From: Salipiger sp. H15
GTDB lineage: Bacteria; Pseudomonadota; Alphaproteobacteria; Rhodobacterales; Rhodobacteraceae
Length of the DNA stretch: 64,000 bases
Assembly (NCBI RefSeq): GCF_040409955.1
Contig: NZ_CP123384.1
Location: 434,001-498,000 of the forward strand
Direction of reading: 5' to 3'
Under the pieces are notes generated by a model. That model ran no database searches. It saw only the letters and a list, made by a program, of their open reading frames with translations, and had not been told where the DNA came from. This document shows positions 10,503 to 20,559 of this stretch, piece by piece (position 1 is the first letter of the stretch; every line of letters begins with the position of its first letter). The position numbers and the translations under genes were made by a program.

Positions 10503-11939
10503 TCAGAGGCCCTTGGCCTTGTAGCTCTTGGCGACGCGGTCGATGGCGACGATGAAGCCCGCGGTGCGCAGGTCGGTCACCTCGTCCCGGCCGTGCCAGA
10601 TTTCGCGCATCGACTGGTAGGCGGTGCGCATCGTGTCATCGAGCCCCGAGCGCACCAGCTCGAGCTCGTCGGCGCCGCGCAGGTAGCGCGCCTTGAAGGC
10701 CGGATCGAGGCTCCAGGTGTCGCCCATGGCGACGTCGAGCCGTTCGAGCTCGTTGACCACCAGCTGGTGGCGCGCCTCCTCCTGCCGGCGCTGCATCCGG
10801 CCGAAGCGGATGTGGCTGAGGTTCTTCACCCATTCGAAATAGGAGACGGTGACCCCGCCCGCGTTGGCGAAGAGGTCGGGGATGATCACCACCCCGCGCG
10901 AGCGCAGGATGTCGTCGGCGCCCGCGGTGATCGGGCCGTTGGCGGCCTCGATGATCAGACGGGCCTTCACGTTGTGCGCGTTGGTGAGGTTGATCACCCC
11001 CTCGAGCGCGGCGGGAACGAGGATGTCGCAATCCTCGACCAGCACCGCCCCGCCATTGCGGGTGTGGGTGGCGTCGGGGTAGTCGACCAGCCCGCCGTGG
11101 CGGGTCATCCAGTCCTTCACCGCCTCGACGTTCAGCCCGGCCGGATCGTAGAGCGCGCCGTCGCGCTCGATGATGCCGGTGATGATCGCCCCGTCCTCCT
11201 CGGAGAGGAAGCGCGCCGCGTGGTAGCCGACGTTGCCGAGCCCCTGCACGATCACCCGCTTGCCCTCGAGCCCGCCCGAGAGCCCGGCCTTGGCCACGTC
11301 CTCGGGATGGCGGAAATACTCGCGCAGGGCGTATTGCACCCCCCGGCCCGTCGCCTCGACCCGCCCGGCGATGCCGCCGGCGTTGAGCGGCTTGCCGGTG
11401 ACGCAGGCGCGGGCGTTGATGTCGGTGGTGTTCATCCGCGCGTACTGGTCGGCGATCCAGGCCATCTCGCGCTCGCCGGTGCCCATGTCGGGCGCGGGCA
11501 CGTTCTGGCTGGGATTGATCAGGTCGCGCTTGCACAGCTCGTAAGCGAAGCGCCGGGTGATCAGCTCGAGCTCGTGCTCCTCGTACTGCGTGGGGTCGAT
11601 CCTCAGCCCGCCCTTGGAGCCGCCGAAGGGCGCCTCGACCAGCGCGCACTTGTAGGTCATCAGCGCCGCCAGCGCCTCGACCTCGTCCTGGTTCACCGCG
11701 GCGGCGTAGCGGATGCCGCCCTTGACCGGCTCCATGTGCTCGGAATGCACCGAGCGGTAGCCGGTGAAGGTCTCGATCTTGCCGCGCAGGCGCACCCCGA
11801 AGCGCACGGTGTAGGTGGCGTTGCAGACGCGGATCTTCTCCTCGAGGCCCGGCGCAAGGTCCATCAGCGCCGCGGCGCGGTTGAACATCAGATCCACGCT
11901 CTGGCGGAATGTCGGCTCGTTGGATGGCAGCACGTTCAT
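10503..11939 (-). CDS. Glu/Leu/Phe/Val dehydrogenase (glutamate dehydrogenase type)
   Basis: A 478-residue amino-acid dehydrogenase that interconverts glutamate and 2-oxoglutarate or a related pair. Substrate-side motifs are PVKGGIRYAA (Lys73), APFGGSKGGLRIDP (Lys109) and APDMGTGEREM (Asp151). The nucleotide-binding glycine motif GLGNVG is at 233-238. The length and the helix-rich C-terminus fit the hexameric GDH family, with NAD preference likely but not proven. The start MNVLPSN is an ATG with GGAGGA upstream. It is transcribed alone and convergent with ribD. Confidence 0.93.
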   Translation of the reverse strand: MNVLPSNEPTFRQSVDLMFNRAAALMDLAPGLEEKIRVCNATYTVRFGVRLRGKIETFTGYRSVHSEHMEPVKGGIRYAAAVNQDEVEALAALMTYKCALVEAPFGGSKGGLRIDPTQYEEHELELITRRFAYELCKRDLINPSQNVPAPDMGTGEREMAWIADQYARMNTTDINARACVTGKPLNAGGIAGRVEATGRGVQYALREYFRHPEDVAKAGLSGGLEGKRVIVQGLGNVGYHAARFLSEEDGAIITGIIERDGALYDPAGLNVEAVKDWMTRHGGLVDYPDATHTRNGGAVLVEDCDILVPAALEGVINLTNAHNVKARLIIEAANGPITAGADDILRSRGVVIIPDLFANAGGVTVSYFEWVKNLSHIRFGRMQRRQEEARHQLVVNELERLDVAMGDTWSLDPAFKARYLRGADELELVRSGLDDTMRTAYQSMREIWHGRDEVTDLRTAGFIVAIDRVAKSYKAKGL

Positions 11940-12290
11940 CGGTCCTCCTCCTGACCTTGGTCACGCTTCCGGTCCGCGCCCTCGCGCGGAAAGCCGTCTG
12001 CAGCCGCGGCGCCGGAACTTCCGGAGGAGCGAGAGACGGCGGCCCCCCATTTCTGACGGAAAACCCGCCGCGGCGAAACCGTTTGCTAACCGCCGGAAGA
12101 CAGATTGTTCGGCGCTTGGAAATGGAGCCCGGAGACTCCGGCGATTGTCACCTGCCCGGCCCCTCAAGTCCCACTTTCGCCACGAGAAATACCGCATTTT
12201 AGCCATCATGGGTGGGAATAGTTTCCTTCGTAGTGTGGTGAGTCTTGAGGGCCCTGTGGAAGCAGTGGTCGGAAAAAGGGTATCGAGAGC
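11940..12290. other. divergent intergenic region, no gene seen
   Basis: About 350 bases lie between the divergent glutamate dehydrogenase and TadG-like genes. They must hold both promoters, but I see no clear -35/-10 pair or coding frame. Confidence 0.5.
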
Positions 12291-13724
12291 ATGGAAAAGC
12301 ATTCCCCATGCCGCCGGGAGAAATCCCGCCGGCGCAGGACCTCGGCAAGGGCGCCGCTGCGCCTAGCCGATGCGTTCCTCCATGACGAACAGGGCAGTAT
12401 GTCCTATCTGGGCCTTGTCGCGTCGCTTGTGATGATGACTTTCGGCGGCATCGGCATCGACATGGTCAATACCGAGCTGAACCGGACCAAGGTGCAGAAC
12501 ACGCTCGACCGGGCGGTTCTGGCTGCCGCGGACCTCGACCAGACCCTCGAGCCCGACGCCGTCGTTTCCGACTACATGGCCAAGATGGGCCTCGGCGACG
12601 CGCTGGTCTCCTCCGAGATCGACGAGGGGCTGAACTACCGGACCGTGACCGCCGACGGCTACGTGCAGATGCCGTCGAACTTCATGGGCCTTCTCGGCAT
12701 CGAGACGACCCAGGCCTACGGTCACGCCCAGGCCAGCGAGCGCTTCAACAAGGTCGAGGTCTCGCTCGTCGTCGACATCTCGGGCTCGATGGCCAACAAC
12801 AGCAAGATGGACAACCTCAAGACCGCCGCGGGAGAGTTCGTCGACACGCTGCTCTCCACCGGCAACGAGGATCTCATCTCGGTCTCGCTGGTGCCCTACT
12901 CCGAGCAGGTCAACGCCGGGCCGGAGATCCTGAGCTACCTGCCGGTGAACTGGAAGCACGGCTACTCGCACTGCCTCGAGATGCCGGCGTCGGTCTTTGG
13001 CTCGACGGCGCTCGACCGGTCGATCACCTACGACCAGATGCAGCACTTCCAGTGGAACTACTCCGGCTCCAACACGCTCACCGACACGGTCTGCCCACGC
13101 TACGACTACGAGCGCATCACCCCGTTCAGCCAGGACGCGAAGGCGCTCAAGCAGCAGATCAACAAGCTGACGCCGCGCGCCGGCACCTCGATCTTCCTCG
13201 GGATGAAATGGGGCACGGCCCTGCTCGACCCGTCGACCCGCGACATCGCCAGCGGCCTCATCGCCGACGGCAAGGTCTCGTCGGTCTTCGAAGGGCGCCC
13301 GGTGGCCTATGACGACGGCGACGTGCTCAAGACCGTGGTGCTGATGACCGACGGCCAGCATGACCGCTCGTTCCGCATCCGCGACGACTACTACAACTCG
13401 GACTCCGAGTACGTGCAGTGGAACAAGTACAACCTCTGGTACTACCTCTACAAATACGTGGACAGCAACAAGCGCGGCAACTTCTACTACCAGAAGTATG
13501 ACGCGACCACGGGCGACACGCTGCTCGGCAACATCTGCGACGCCGCCAAGGCCAAGGGGATCATCATCTGGTCCATCGGCTTCGAGGTGGAGGACCACGG
13601 CGCCGACGTCATGGAAAGCTGCGCCTCCTCGCCCTCGCACTTCTTCCGCGTCGAGGGCACGGAGATCTCCGAAGCCTTCTCGACCATCGCGCACACGCTC
13701 AACCAGCTGAGGCTGACCCAATGA
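12291..13724 (+). CDS. TadG-like pilus assembly protein with von Willebrand A domain
   Basis: A 477-residue protein with a basic N-terminus, then DEQGSMSYLGLVAS leading a single membrane helix (about residues 37-58), as in Tad/Flp-pilus TadE/TadG proteins. The extracytoplasmic part contains a VWA domain with the metal-binding MIDAS motif DISGSM (162-167) and a later VVLMTDGQHD. It starts a three-gene set whose next member overlaps by ATGA. No secretin, ATPase or prepilin is in the window, so this is an orphan or satellite Tad set, likely acting at the envelope. Confidence 0.88.
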   Translation: MEKHSPCRREKSRRRRTSARAPLRLADAFLHDEQGSMSYLGLVASLVMMTFGGIGIDMVNTELNRTKVQNTLDRAVLAAADLDQTLEPDAVVSDYMAKMGLGDALVSSEIDEGLNYRTVTADGYVQMPSNFMGLLGIETTQAYGHAQASERFNKVEVSLVVDISGSMANNSKMDNLKTAAGEFVDTLLSTGNEDLISVSLVPYSEQVNAGPEILSYLPVNWKHGYSHCLEMPASVFGSTALDRSITYDQMQHFQWNYSGSNTLTDTVCPRYDYERITPFSQDAKALKQQINKLTPRAGTSIFLGMKWGTALLDPSTRDIASGLIADGKVSSVFEGRPVAYDDGDVLKTVVLMTDGQHDRSFRIRDDYYNSDSEYVQWNKYNLWYYLYKYVDSNKRGNFYYQKYDATTGDTLLGNICDAAKAKGIIIWSIGFEVEDHGADVMESCASSPSHFFRVEGTEISEAFSTIAHTLNQLRLTQ

Positions 13725-14257
13725 TCGGCTTTGTGAAAACCGCCCTGCGCCGCTTCGGCCGCGACGAAGAGGGCTCGATGATCGTTCCCTTCGCGCTCTG
13801 GACCCCGGTCTTCATCGGGCTGATGATCGCAAGCGTCGAGGCCGGTGTCGGCACCATGCGGCAGACCGCGCTGGACCGCGCGCTCGACGAGACCGTGCGC
13901 GAGGTCAAGATCGGCACCGGCACGCTCTACACCGCCGACATGCTCAAGGCGATGATCTGCGACCGTGCGCCGATCCTCGGCAGCTGCGTCGAGACGCTGC
14001 AGCTCGAGATGGTCGGGCTCGACATGCGCGACTGGGTTGCCCCGGCGACCTCGGTCGATTGCGTCGACACCAACCTGAGCGTGACGCCCATGCGGAACTT
14101 CGTGAACGGCCGCGAGCACGAGACAATGTTCCTGCGCGCCTGCTACAAGTATCGCCCGATCAGCCCCGGCGGGGCGCTCGCCGGATCCATGTACAAGGAT
14201 GACGAAGGCTTCACCGCCCTGGTGGCGACCTCGGCCTTCGTCCACGAGCCGACGTGA
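13721..14257 (+). CDS. TadE-like pilus assembly protein
   Basis: A 178-residue protein starting in the ATGA overlap with the TadG-like gene, so the two are translationally coupled. DEEGSMIVPFALWTPVFIG (about residues 16-35) is the TadE-like leader and membrane helix. The remainder is a periplasmic domain with several cysteines. It belongs with the following gene, which has the same architecture. The exact role in pilus or surface assembly is inferred from the family. Confidence 0.85.
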   Translation: MIGFVKTALRRFGRDEEGSMIVPFALWTPVFIGLMIASVEAGVGTMRQTALDRALDETVREVKIGTGTLYTADMLKAMICDRAPILGSCVETLQLEMVGLDMRDWVAPATSVDCVDTNLSVTPMRNFVNGREHETMFLRACYKYRPISPGGALAGSMYKDDEGFTALVATSAFVHEPT

Positions 14258-14271
14258 GGAGGGACCAGACG

Positions 14272-15021
14272 ATGACCAACACTCTGAAAACCCGCCTGTC
14301 GCGCTTCGCCCGCGCCGACGAGGGGAACGTCACCTTCGAGGCGATCATCCTTCTGCCGATCCTGATCATCATCTTCGCGGCCTGCTGGGTCTACTTCGAC
14401 GTGTTCCGCGAGCAGTCGGTGAACCAGAAGGCCAACTACGTGATCGGCGACGCACTGTCGCGCGAGACCGACGAGATCGACGACACCTACATCGACAACG
14501 CCTACAAGCTGCTGAAACTCTTCACCCGGACCGGCGACGACCTCTACGACGAGGCCTCCGCCGCCACGACGGGCTTCTCGGACGGCGAGCTCTACCCCAC
14601 CGACCTGCGGATCACCGTGGTGAGCTACAAGAAGTCCAGCAACAAGTACGCGGTGGAATGGTCGGTCGTGCGCGGCGATCCCGAGGTGCTGGTCACCGCC
14701 GACCTGACGAGCATGCACGACCGCCTGCCGCTGCTGGCGGACGGTGCGCAGGTGATCCTCGTCGAGACCTGGGACGACTACCACCCGGTGTTCAACGTCG
14801 GCCTCGCCGCCTTCCCGATCAAGAGCTACAGCTTCACCCAGCCGCGCTACGCGCCGCAGCTGCTCTACGTCGGGGCGAACAGCGGCAACAACGGCTGGGG
14901 CAACGGCGATCAGGACGCGCCGGGCGGATCGCTCTGCAACAACAACGCCGAGAACGCCACGGACTGCGACAACACCGACGGCACCTACAACAACGAGGCA
15001 AGCTGGAGCGGCGGCTGGTAA
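14272..15021 (+). CDS. TadE-like protein with Asn/Gly-rich tail
   Basis: A 249-residue protein. I chose the ATG at 14272 because GAGGAGGG lies 8-10 bases upstream; a GTG at 14254 overlaps the previous gene. DEGNVTFEAIILLPILIII marks the TadE-type membrane segment. The C-terminal ~50 residues are rich in Asn, Gly and Asp with two Cys pairs, unusual for TadE and suggestive of a flexible exposed tail. It ends the three-gene operon just before a strong terminator. Confidence 0.85.
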   Translation: MTNTLKTRLSRFARADEGNVTFEAIILLPILIIIFAACWVYFDVFREQSVNQKANYVIGDALSRETDEIDDTYIDNAYKLLKLFTRTGDDLYDEASAATTGFSDGELYPTDLRITVVSYKKSSNKYAVEWSVVRGDPEVLVTADLTSMHDRLPLLADGAQVILVETWDDYHPVFNVGLAAFPIKSYSFTQPRYAPQLLYVGANSGNNGWGNGDQDAPGGSLCNNNAENATDCDNTDGTYNNEASWSGGW

Positions 15022-15057
15022 GCCCCCGCCCCGGAACCGACGACCTCCGAAACGACA

Positions 15058-15087
15058 AAGGGCCGCAGCATCGCTGCGGCCCTTCTG
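15058..15087 (+). terminator. Rho-independent terminator after the Tad-like operon
   Basis: A perfect 12-bp stem (AAGGGCCGCAGC / GCTGCGGCCCTT) with a 3-base loop, followed by TCT, 36 bases after the last TadE-like stop codon. Confidence 0.85.
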
Positions 15088-15107
15088 CATGCGTGTCCCC
15101 GCGGGGA

Positions 15108-15614
15108 TCAGAACTCCGGCGGGACCTCGCCATCGCGGCGCAGGATGAGCACCGAGATGATGTCGGCCATCGGCTTGGTGTCGCGCGCGGCGGTCACCCC
15201 GCCCACGGCGACGCGCCGCCCGGTGCGCCACCAGAGCCCCGGCTGCCAGGCGCGCGCGCCCGGCTCCTTCAGGGTCAGGGCGAAGCCGTTCGAGGGTTTC
15301 AGCGCAAAGGCGCCGCGGTCCACCTTCGCCACGTTCTCGATGCGCGCGATCACCGCGCCCGAGCTGTCGGTCAGCGCCTCGTCGGTGAGCAGCAGCTCGC
15401 GCTTCGTCGCGCGCCACATGACCTGCGCCACCCAGAGCGCCGCGACGCCGAGCACGATCAGGAAGACCAGCCAGACGATCTGCGCGGGCGGCTCGGTCAC
15501 CGCCAGCCAGAGCAGCAGCAGGCCCAGCCCGCCGAGCGTGCCGACGCCGATGAGCCGCCGCGGCCCGGTCGCCGAGGCGCGTGCCAGGATCTTGTCGTTC
15601 GTCTTGTCGTCCAT
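15108..15614 (-). CDS. two-helix membrane protein of unknown function
   Basis: A 168-residue protein with two hydrophobic segments (about residues 22-42 and 47-67) and a soluble C-terminal domain resembling small PH-like or photosynthesis-assembly membrane proteins in pattern only. I do not recognise the family. It lies 22 bases downstream of the prephenate dehydratase gene on the same strand and may be co-transcribed with it. Confidence 0.75.
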   Translation of the reverse strand: MDDKTNDKILARASATGPRRLIGVGTLGGLGLLLLWLAVTEPPAQIVWLVFLIVLGVAALWVAQVMWRATKRELLLTDEALTDSSGAVIARIENVAKVDRGAFALKPSNGFALTLKEPGARAWQPGLWWRTGRRVAVGGVTAARDTKPMADIISVLILRRDGEVPPEF

Positions 15615-15635
15615 GGTTCCTCCCCTGCCCCCGGA

Positions 15636-16469
15636 TCAGTCGCGACGCGGATCGCGCGGATAGACCCCGAGGATCTCGAGGTATTCGGTGAAATACTCGA
15701 GCTCCTCGAGCGCCCGCTTGACTGCCGGATCCTCGGGGTGGCCCTCGATGTCGGCGTAGAACTGCGTCGCGGTGAAGGAGCCGCCGACCATGTAGCTTTC
15801 CAGCTTGGTCATGTTGACGCCATTGGTGGCGAAGCCGCCCATCGCCTTGTAGAGCGCGGCGGGAATGTTGCGCACCTGGAAGACGAAGGTGGTCATCGTC
15901 CCGTGCTCGCCCCGGCGCTCATGATTCGCCTCGGGCGACATGATCAGGAAGCGCGTGGTGTTGTTGCCTTGGTCCTCGATGTGCCGCGCCAGCACGTCGA
16001 GCCCGTAGATCTCGCCCGCCAGTTCCGAGGCCAGCGCCGCGATCTCGGGCTTGCCCATCTCGGCCACCTGCCGCGCCGAGCCGGCGGTATCCGCGCCGGT
16101 CAGCCGCGCGATGCCATGCTCGCTCAGGAACTTGCGGCACTGGCCCAGCAGCACGGTGTGGGTCATCGCCTTCTCGATCTTCTCGAGCGGCACGCCCGGC
16201 AGCGCCAGCAGGTTGATGTGCACCCGCACGAAGGCCTCGCCGATGATGTGCAGCCCCGAGTGCGGCAGCAGCGAGTGGATGTCCGCGACCCGCCCGTAGG
16301 TCGAGTTCTCGACCGGCAGCATCGCCAGGTCCGCCTCGCCGGTCTTCACCGCCTCGATCGCGTCCTCGAAGGTGCGGCACGGCAGTGCCTCCATGTCCGG
16401 ACGGGCGTCGCGGCAGGCCTGGTGCGAATAGGCGCCAAGCTCTCCCTGGAAGGCAATGCGGTTGGTCAT
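15636..16469 (-). CDS. pheA: prephenate dehydratase
   Basis: A 277-residue monofunctional enzyme converting prephenate to phenylpyruvate in phenylalanine synthesis. The N-terminus RIAFQGELGAYSHQA is the substrate-binding signature, LPVENSTYGRV is the second motif and GNNTTRFLIM is the catalytic TRF motif. The C-terminal ACT domain (VRNIPAALYKAMGGFATNGVN) would bind phenylalanine for feedback control. The ATG at 16469 gives the family-typical MTNRIAFQG; an upstream ATG adds nine residues and is less likely. Confidence 0.96.
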   Translation of the reverse strand: MTNRIAFQGELGAYSHQACRDARPDMEALPCRTFEDAIEAVKTGEADLAMLPVENSTYGRVADIHSLLPHSGLHIIGEAFVRVHINLLALPGVPLEKIEKAMTHTVLLGQCRKFLSEHGIARLTGADTAGSARQVAEMGKPEIAALASELAGEIYGLDVLARHIEDQGNNTTRFLIMSPEANHERRGEHGTMTTFVFQVRNIPAALYKAMGGFATNGVNMTKLESYMVGGSFTATQFYADIEGHPEDPAVKRALEELEYFTEYLEILGVYPRDPRRD

Positions 16470-16613
16470 GTCAGTCTCGCGTCGTTTTGGAAACACTTGA
16501 GCCTTGAGGGCATTTGGTCGCGCCTAGTATACCTTGCCAGACGGTAAGGGAAGCCGTAGACCACTGAACGACGGTTATCTTTCGACGCCCGACCTGGGGA
16601 GGACACGCGACAC

Positions 16614-17120
16614 ATGCTTGATACCATGACGATCACAAAGGTGGTGGGCGGCCTGTGCGGCGCCTGGCTGATCTATCTGCTCGGGGGCTGGGCCGGCGAG
16701 AAGCTGTACGAGGTCGGCGGTCACGGAGAGGAAGTCGCCTCCTACGTGATCGAGGTCGCGGACAACAGCGGCGGCACCGGCGGCGGTGAAGCCGATTTCG
16801 CGACGCTGATGGCCGCGGCCGACGCGGCCAAGGGCGAGAAGGTCTTCGGCAAGTGCCGTGCCTGCCACAAGGTCGACGGCAACAACGCCACCGGTCCGCA
16901 CCTCGATGGCGTCGTCGGGCGCAACATCGACACCGCGGAAGGCTTCAGCTACTCGGGCGCGCTCCTGCAGGTCGGCGAAGTCTGGACCCCGGAGAACCTG
17001 TTCCACTTCCTCGAGAACCCCAAGGGTGTGGCGCCCGGAACCGCGATGTCCTTCGCCGGCCTGAAAAAGGCCGAGGACCGCGTGAACGTGATCGCCTACC
17101 TGGAGTCGCTGGGCGGCTGA
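16614..17120 (+). CDS. membrane-anchored cytochrome c (CycM/c552-type)
   Basis: A 168-residue cytochrome with an N-terminal uncleaved anchor (about residues 7-27), a flexible Gly/Ser linker and one class I c-type heme domain. The heme site is CRACH at 81-85 and the likely axial Met is Met145 in PGTAMSFAG. The MTITK...GWAGEKLY start and domain order match the membrane-bound cytochrome c552/cy group of Paracoccus and Rhodobacter, which shuttles electrons from the bc1 complex to terminal oxidases. It could feed the oxidases of this organism, including the cbb3 enzyme encoded 12 kb away. Confidence 0.92.
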   Translation: MLDTMTITKVVGGLCGAWLIYLLGGWAGEKLYEVGGHGEEVASYVIEVADNSGGTGGGEADFATLMAAADAAKGEKVFGKCRACHKVDGNNATGPHLDGVVGRNIDTAEGFSYSGALLQVGEVWTPENLFHFLENPKGVAPGTAMSFAGLKKAEDRVNVIAYLESLGG

Positions 17121-17144
17121 CGCCCCGCGCGATGGCAAATTCCG

Positions 17145-17174
17145 AAGGCCACGGCCCCGCGCCGTGGCCTTTTC
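17145..17174 (+). terminator. Rho-independent terminator after the cytochrome c gene
   Basis: An 11-bp perfect stem (AAGGCCACGGC / GCCGTGGCCTT) with a 5-base loop and a short T run, 25 bases after the stop codon. Confidence 0.85.
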
Positions 17175-17176
17175 CA

Positions 17177-17215
17177 TTGGCGGGATCCGGCTGCCGGCTT
17201 GGCGGGATCCGGCTG
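17177..17215. repeat. 17-bp direct repeat pair
   Basis: TTGGCGGGATCCGGCTG occurs at 17177-17193 and again at 17199-17215. The rest of the 17121-17461 gap holds the terminator above and, presumably, the yejA promoter; I see no gene in it. Confidence 0.8.
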
Positions 17216-17461
17216 TTGGCGGGGCTTCGCCCGAAGCCACATGACCGCCGCCACCGGGATATTTCGGCCCGCGGAAAACCGCTGGCGAAACAAGCGGAAA
17301 GCCCCTCCGCGCGGGGGCGGCCGCGCCATGGCAGGCGCGCTCGCGCCGAAATCGCGCGCGCTCACGCAATCTCCAGCAAGTTCGGCTTGAATGTCGTCGC
17401 GACCGGCCCTTAGCTTACAGCAAGCGGCGCGAGCAAAGCCGTCAACCAGAGGGGAGACCAC

Positions 17462-19444
17462 ATGATCCGGACGACGCGCCCTGCCGCGGCCGCCATTCGC
17501 AGCCTCGATCCCATTGCCTTTCGCCCCCTTCTCGGCGCGCTGACGGCGCTGGGGATCGCCCTGGCCGCGCAGGCCGGATGGGCGCAGCAGACCGCCGCCC
17601 CCGCCGCCGAGCCGCCCGCGGCACCGCAGGCCGAGGCGCAGGATCAGAAGATCGTCACCTCGCACGGCTATTCCTATTTCGGCGAGCTCGACTACCCCGC
17701 CGATTACACCCACTTCAACTTCGCCAACCCCGATGCGCCGAAGGGCGGAGAGATCGTGCTGGGCGCCTCGGGCACCTTCGACAGCATGAACCCCTATTCG
17801 CGCAAGGGCCGCGCCGGCGCGCTGACCACGCTGCAGTATGACAGCCTGATCGAGAGCACCGAGGATTCCGTCGGCCAGTATTACGGCATCCTCGCCGAGA
17901 GCCTCGAATATCCCGAGGACAAGTCCTGGGTGATCTTCCACATGCGCCCCGAGGCGACCTTCTGGGACGGCACGCCCGTCACCGCCGAGGACGTGGTCTT
18001 CTCGCACCAGCTCTTCGTGACGCAGGGCCTGCCCTCCTATGCCGCCGCCGTCGGCGAGATGGTGACCGGCGCCGAGGCGCTCGACGAGCACACGGTGAAG
18101 TTCACCTTCAACACCGAGCTGACCAAGCGCTCGCGCATCGAGACGGTGGGCGCCACCCCGGTGTTCAAGAAGGCCTGGTTCGACGAGGACCCCGAGAAGC
18201 GCCGCCTTGACGAGCCGCGCATGGAGGTCGCCATCGGCTCGGGCCCCTACAAGCTCGACAGCTACGAGGTGAACCGCCGCATCGTCTACAAGCTGCGCGA
18301 CGACTACTGGGGCCGCGACATTCCCTTCAACAAGGGCCGGCACAACTACGGCACCATCCGCGTCGAGTATTTCGCCGACCAGACCGCCTCGTTCGAGGCG
18401 TTCAAGGCGGGCGAGTACACGTTCCGCGTCGAGAGCGATCCCAAGCTCTGGGCCACGTCCTACGACTTCCCGCGCATCCAGAACGGCACGGTGAAGAAGG
18501 AAGAGATCGCCGACGGCAGCCCGCCCAACCCCACCGGCTTCGTCTTCAATCTTGGCAAGCCGCAGCTGCAGGACAAGCGCGTGCGCGAGGCGATCGCGCT
18601 GGCCTTCAACTTCGAATGGAGCAACGAGAGCCTGCGCTACGGGCTCTACAGCCCGCGCAGCTCCTTCGTCGAGGGCACCCCGATCGAGGCCAAGGGCCTG
18701 CCCGAGGGCGCCGAGCTCGAGTTCCTTAAGACGCTCGGCGACGTGGTGCCCGAGGAGCTCTACACCACCGACGTCTGGACCATGCACCAGAGCGACCCCG
18801 AGGAGCTGATCAGCCGCGGCACCCGCCGCTCGGCGACCAAGCTGCTGCAGGATGCCGGCTGGACCGTGGGCGACGACGGGCTTGCGCGCAACGAGGCGGG
18901 CGAGACGCTGAAGCTGCACATGATCATCCCCTCGAACATCGAGGCCAGCGTGGAGTCGATGCACGAGACCTACGTGCAGAACCTGCGCGCCATCGGCGTC
19001 GATGCCAGCTACGAGAAGGTCGATCCGTCGCAATACACGCTGCGCCAGCGCGAGCGCGACTACGACATGATCTACTCGAGCCGCTACGGCGCCTTCCTCT
19101 CGACCGGCGGCGGGCTCAGCCAGATGTACGGCTCGCGCGAGGCCGGTTTCTCGCTCTTCAACCCCGCCGGGCTCGCCAGCCCGCTGGTCGACGCGATCAT
19201 CGCCGCCAGCTTCGAGGCGTCCAGCCAGGCGGAAACCGACGTGGCCCTCATGGCGCTCGACCGCGCGTTGCGCTACGAGTTCTTCATCGTGCCCGACGGG
19301 TACATCGCGAATTACTGGGTCGCCTATTACGACATGTACGAACATCCCGAGACCATCCCGCCCTACGACCTCGGCTACCTCAGCCTGTGGTGGGTGAACC
19401 CCGACAAGGAGAAGGCCCTCAAAGAGGCCGGCGTGCTGAAGTAA
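17462..19444 (+). CDS. yejA: YejA-type peptide/microcin C ABC transporter substrate-binding protein
   Basis: A 660-residue periplasmic solute-binding protein of family 5 (DppA/OppA fold). A long N-terminal leader with a hydrophobic core ([19 protein letters not shown], end near residue 41) should direct export. [20 protein letters not shown] and GSFDSMNPY-like motifs are characteristic of the YejA branch. It is the first gene of a tightly spaced yejABEF operon (1-base gap to yejB). In E. coli this system imports microcin C and other peptides; the natural substrate here is unknown. Confidence 0.92.
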   Translation: MIRTTRPAAAAIRSLDPIAFRPLLGALTALGIALAAQAGWAQQTAAPAAEPPAAPQAEAQDQKIVTSHGYSYFGELDYPADYTHFNFANPDAPKGGEIVLGASGTFDSMNPYSRKGRAGALTTLQYDSLIESTEDSVGQYYGILAESLEYPEDKSWVIFHMRPEATFWDGTPVTAEDVVFSHQLFVTQGLPSYAAAVGEMVTGAEALDEHTVKFTFNTELTKRSRIETVGATPVFKKAWFDEDPEKRRLDEPRMEVAIGSGPYKLDSYEVNRRIVYKLRDDYWGRDIPFNKGRHNYGTIRVEYFADQTASFEAFKAGEYTFRVESDPKLWATSYDFPRIQNGTVKKEEIADGSPPNPTGFVFNLGKPQLQDKRVREAIALAFNFEWSNESLRYGLYSPRSSFVEGTPIEAKGLPEGAELEFLKTLGDVVPEELYTTDVWTMHQSDPEELISRGTRRSATKLLQDAGWTVGDDGLARNEAGETLKLHMIIPSNIEASVESMHETYVQNLRAIGVDASYEKVDPSQYTLRQRERDYDMIYSSRYGAFLSTGGGLSQMYGSREAGFSLFNPAGLASPLVDAIIAASFEASSQAETDVALMALDRALRYEFFIVPDGYIANYWVAYYDMYEHPETIPPYDLGYLSLWWVNPDKEKALKEAGVLK

Positions 19445-19445
19445 T

Positions 19446-20558
19446 ATGGGAGCCTACATTCTCCGCAGACTGCTGCTCATCATCCCCACGCTGCTGGGGA
19501 TCATGGTCATCAACTTCGCGCTGGTGCAGTTCGTGCCCGGCGGTCCGATCGAGCAGATCATCGCCCAGATCGAGGGCCAGGGCGACGTCTTCGGCGGCTT
19601 CTCGGGCGGGGGCGGCAACGCCCCCGGCGCGGGCATGAACGAGGTCGGCGCCGGCATGGGCGGCGGCGGCAACGAGAAATACGTCGGTGCCCGCGGCCTT
19701 CCGCCCGAGTTCATCGCCAGCCTCGAGAAGGAGTTCGGCTTCGACAAGCCGCCGCTCGAGCGTTTCCTCGGGATGATGTGGAACTACATGCGGCTCGACT
19801 TCGGCGAGAGCTACTTCCGCTCGATCTCGGTGATCGACCTCGTGCTGGAAAAGATGCCTGTGTCGATCTCGCTCGGCCTCTGGTCGACGATCATCGCCTA
19901 CATCGTCTCGATCCCGCTTGGCATCCGCAAGGCGGTGAAGGACGGATCGTCCTTCGACACCTGGACCTCGGGCGTGATCATCGTGGCCTATGCCATCCCC
20001 GGCTTCCTCTTCGCCATCCTGCTGCTGGTGCTCTTCGCCGGCGGCTCGTTCTGGCAGATCTTCCCGCTGCGCGGCCTCACCTCGGACAACTGGGTGACGC
20101 TCAGCTGGCCCGCGCGCATCGCCGACTACTTCTGGCACATCGCGCTGCCGGTGATCGCCTCGACGATCTCGGCCTTTGCCACGCTGACGCTGCTGACCAA
20201 GAACTCCTTCCTCGACGAGATCAAGAAGCACTACGTGATGACCGCCCGCGCCAAGGGCCTGACCGAGAGCAAGGTTCTCTATGGCCACGTCTTCCGAAAC
20301 GCCATGCTGATCGTCATCGCCGGCTTCCCGGCGGTGTTCATCGGCGTCTTCTTCTCGGGGAGCCTGATCATCGAGACCATCTTCTCGCTCGACGGGCTCG
20401 GTCGGCTCGGCTTCGAGGCGGCGGTGGCCCGCGACTACCCGGTGATCTTCGGCACGCTGTTCATCTTCGGCCTCATCGGCCTCGTCGTCGGGATCATCTC
20501 GGACATGATGTACGTGGTCGTCGATCCGCGCATCGACTTCGAGAAGCGGGAGGGCTGA
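19446..20558 (+). CDS. yejB: YejB-type ABC transporter permease
   Basis: A 370-residue inner-membrane permease of the DppB family with six or so membrane helices and the EAA-type loop ([22 protein letters not shown]). Between the first helix and the binding-protein-dependent core is a periplasmic insert (about residues 50-80) very rich in Gly, which is family-typical for alphaproteobacterial YejB. It follows yejA by one base and precedes yejE by one base, so expression is coupled. Confidence 0.94.
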   Translation: MGAYILRRLLLIIPTLLGIMVINFALVQFVPGGPIEQIIAQIEGQGDVFGGFSGGGGNAPGAGMNEVGAGMGGGGNEKYVGARGLPPEFIASLEKEFGFDKPPLERFLGMMWNYMRLDFGESYFRSISVIDLVLEKMPVSISLGLWSTIIAYIVSIPLGIRKAVKDGSSFDTWTSGVIIVAYAIPGFLFAILLLVLFAGGSFWQIFPLRGLTSDNWVTLSWPARIADYFWHIALPVIASTISAFATLTLLTKNSFLDEIKKHYVMTARAKGLTESKVLYGHVFRNAMLIVIAGFPAVFIGVFFSGSLIIETIFSLDGLGRLGFEAAVARDYPVIFGTLFIFGLIGLVVGIISDMMYVVVDPRIDFEKREG

Positions 20559-20559
20559 G

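Noticed and set aside
17176..17215. tandem 17-bp repeats as start of a CRISPR array
   Set aside because: There are only two copies, spacer of 5 bases, no further repeats and no cas genes.
19590..19690. Gly-rich insert in YejB as a sign of frameshift or fusion
   Set aside because: The frame is intact and similar Gly-rich inserts occur in alphaproteobacterial YejB proteins.
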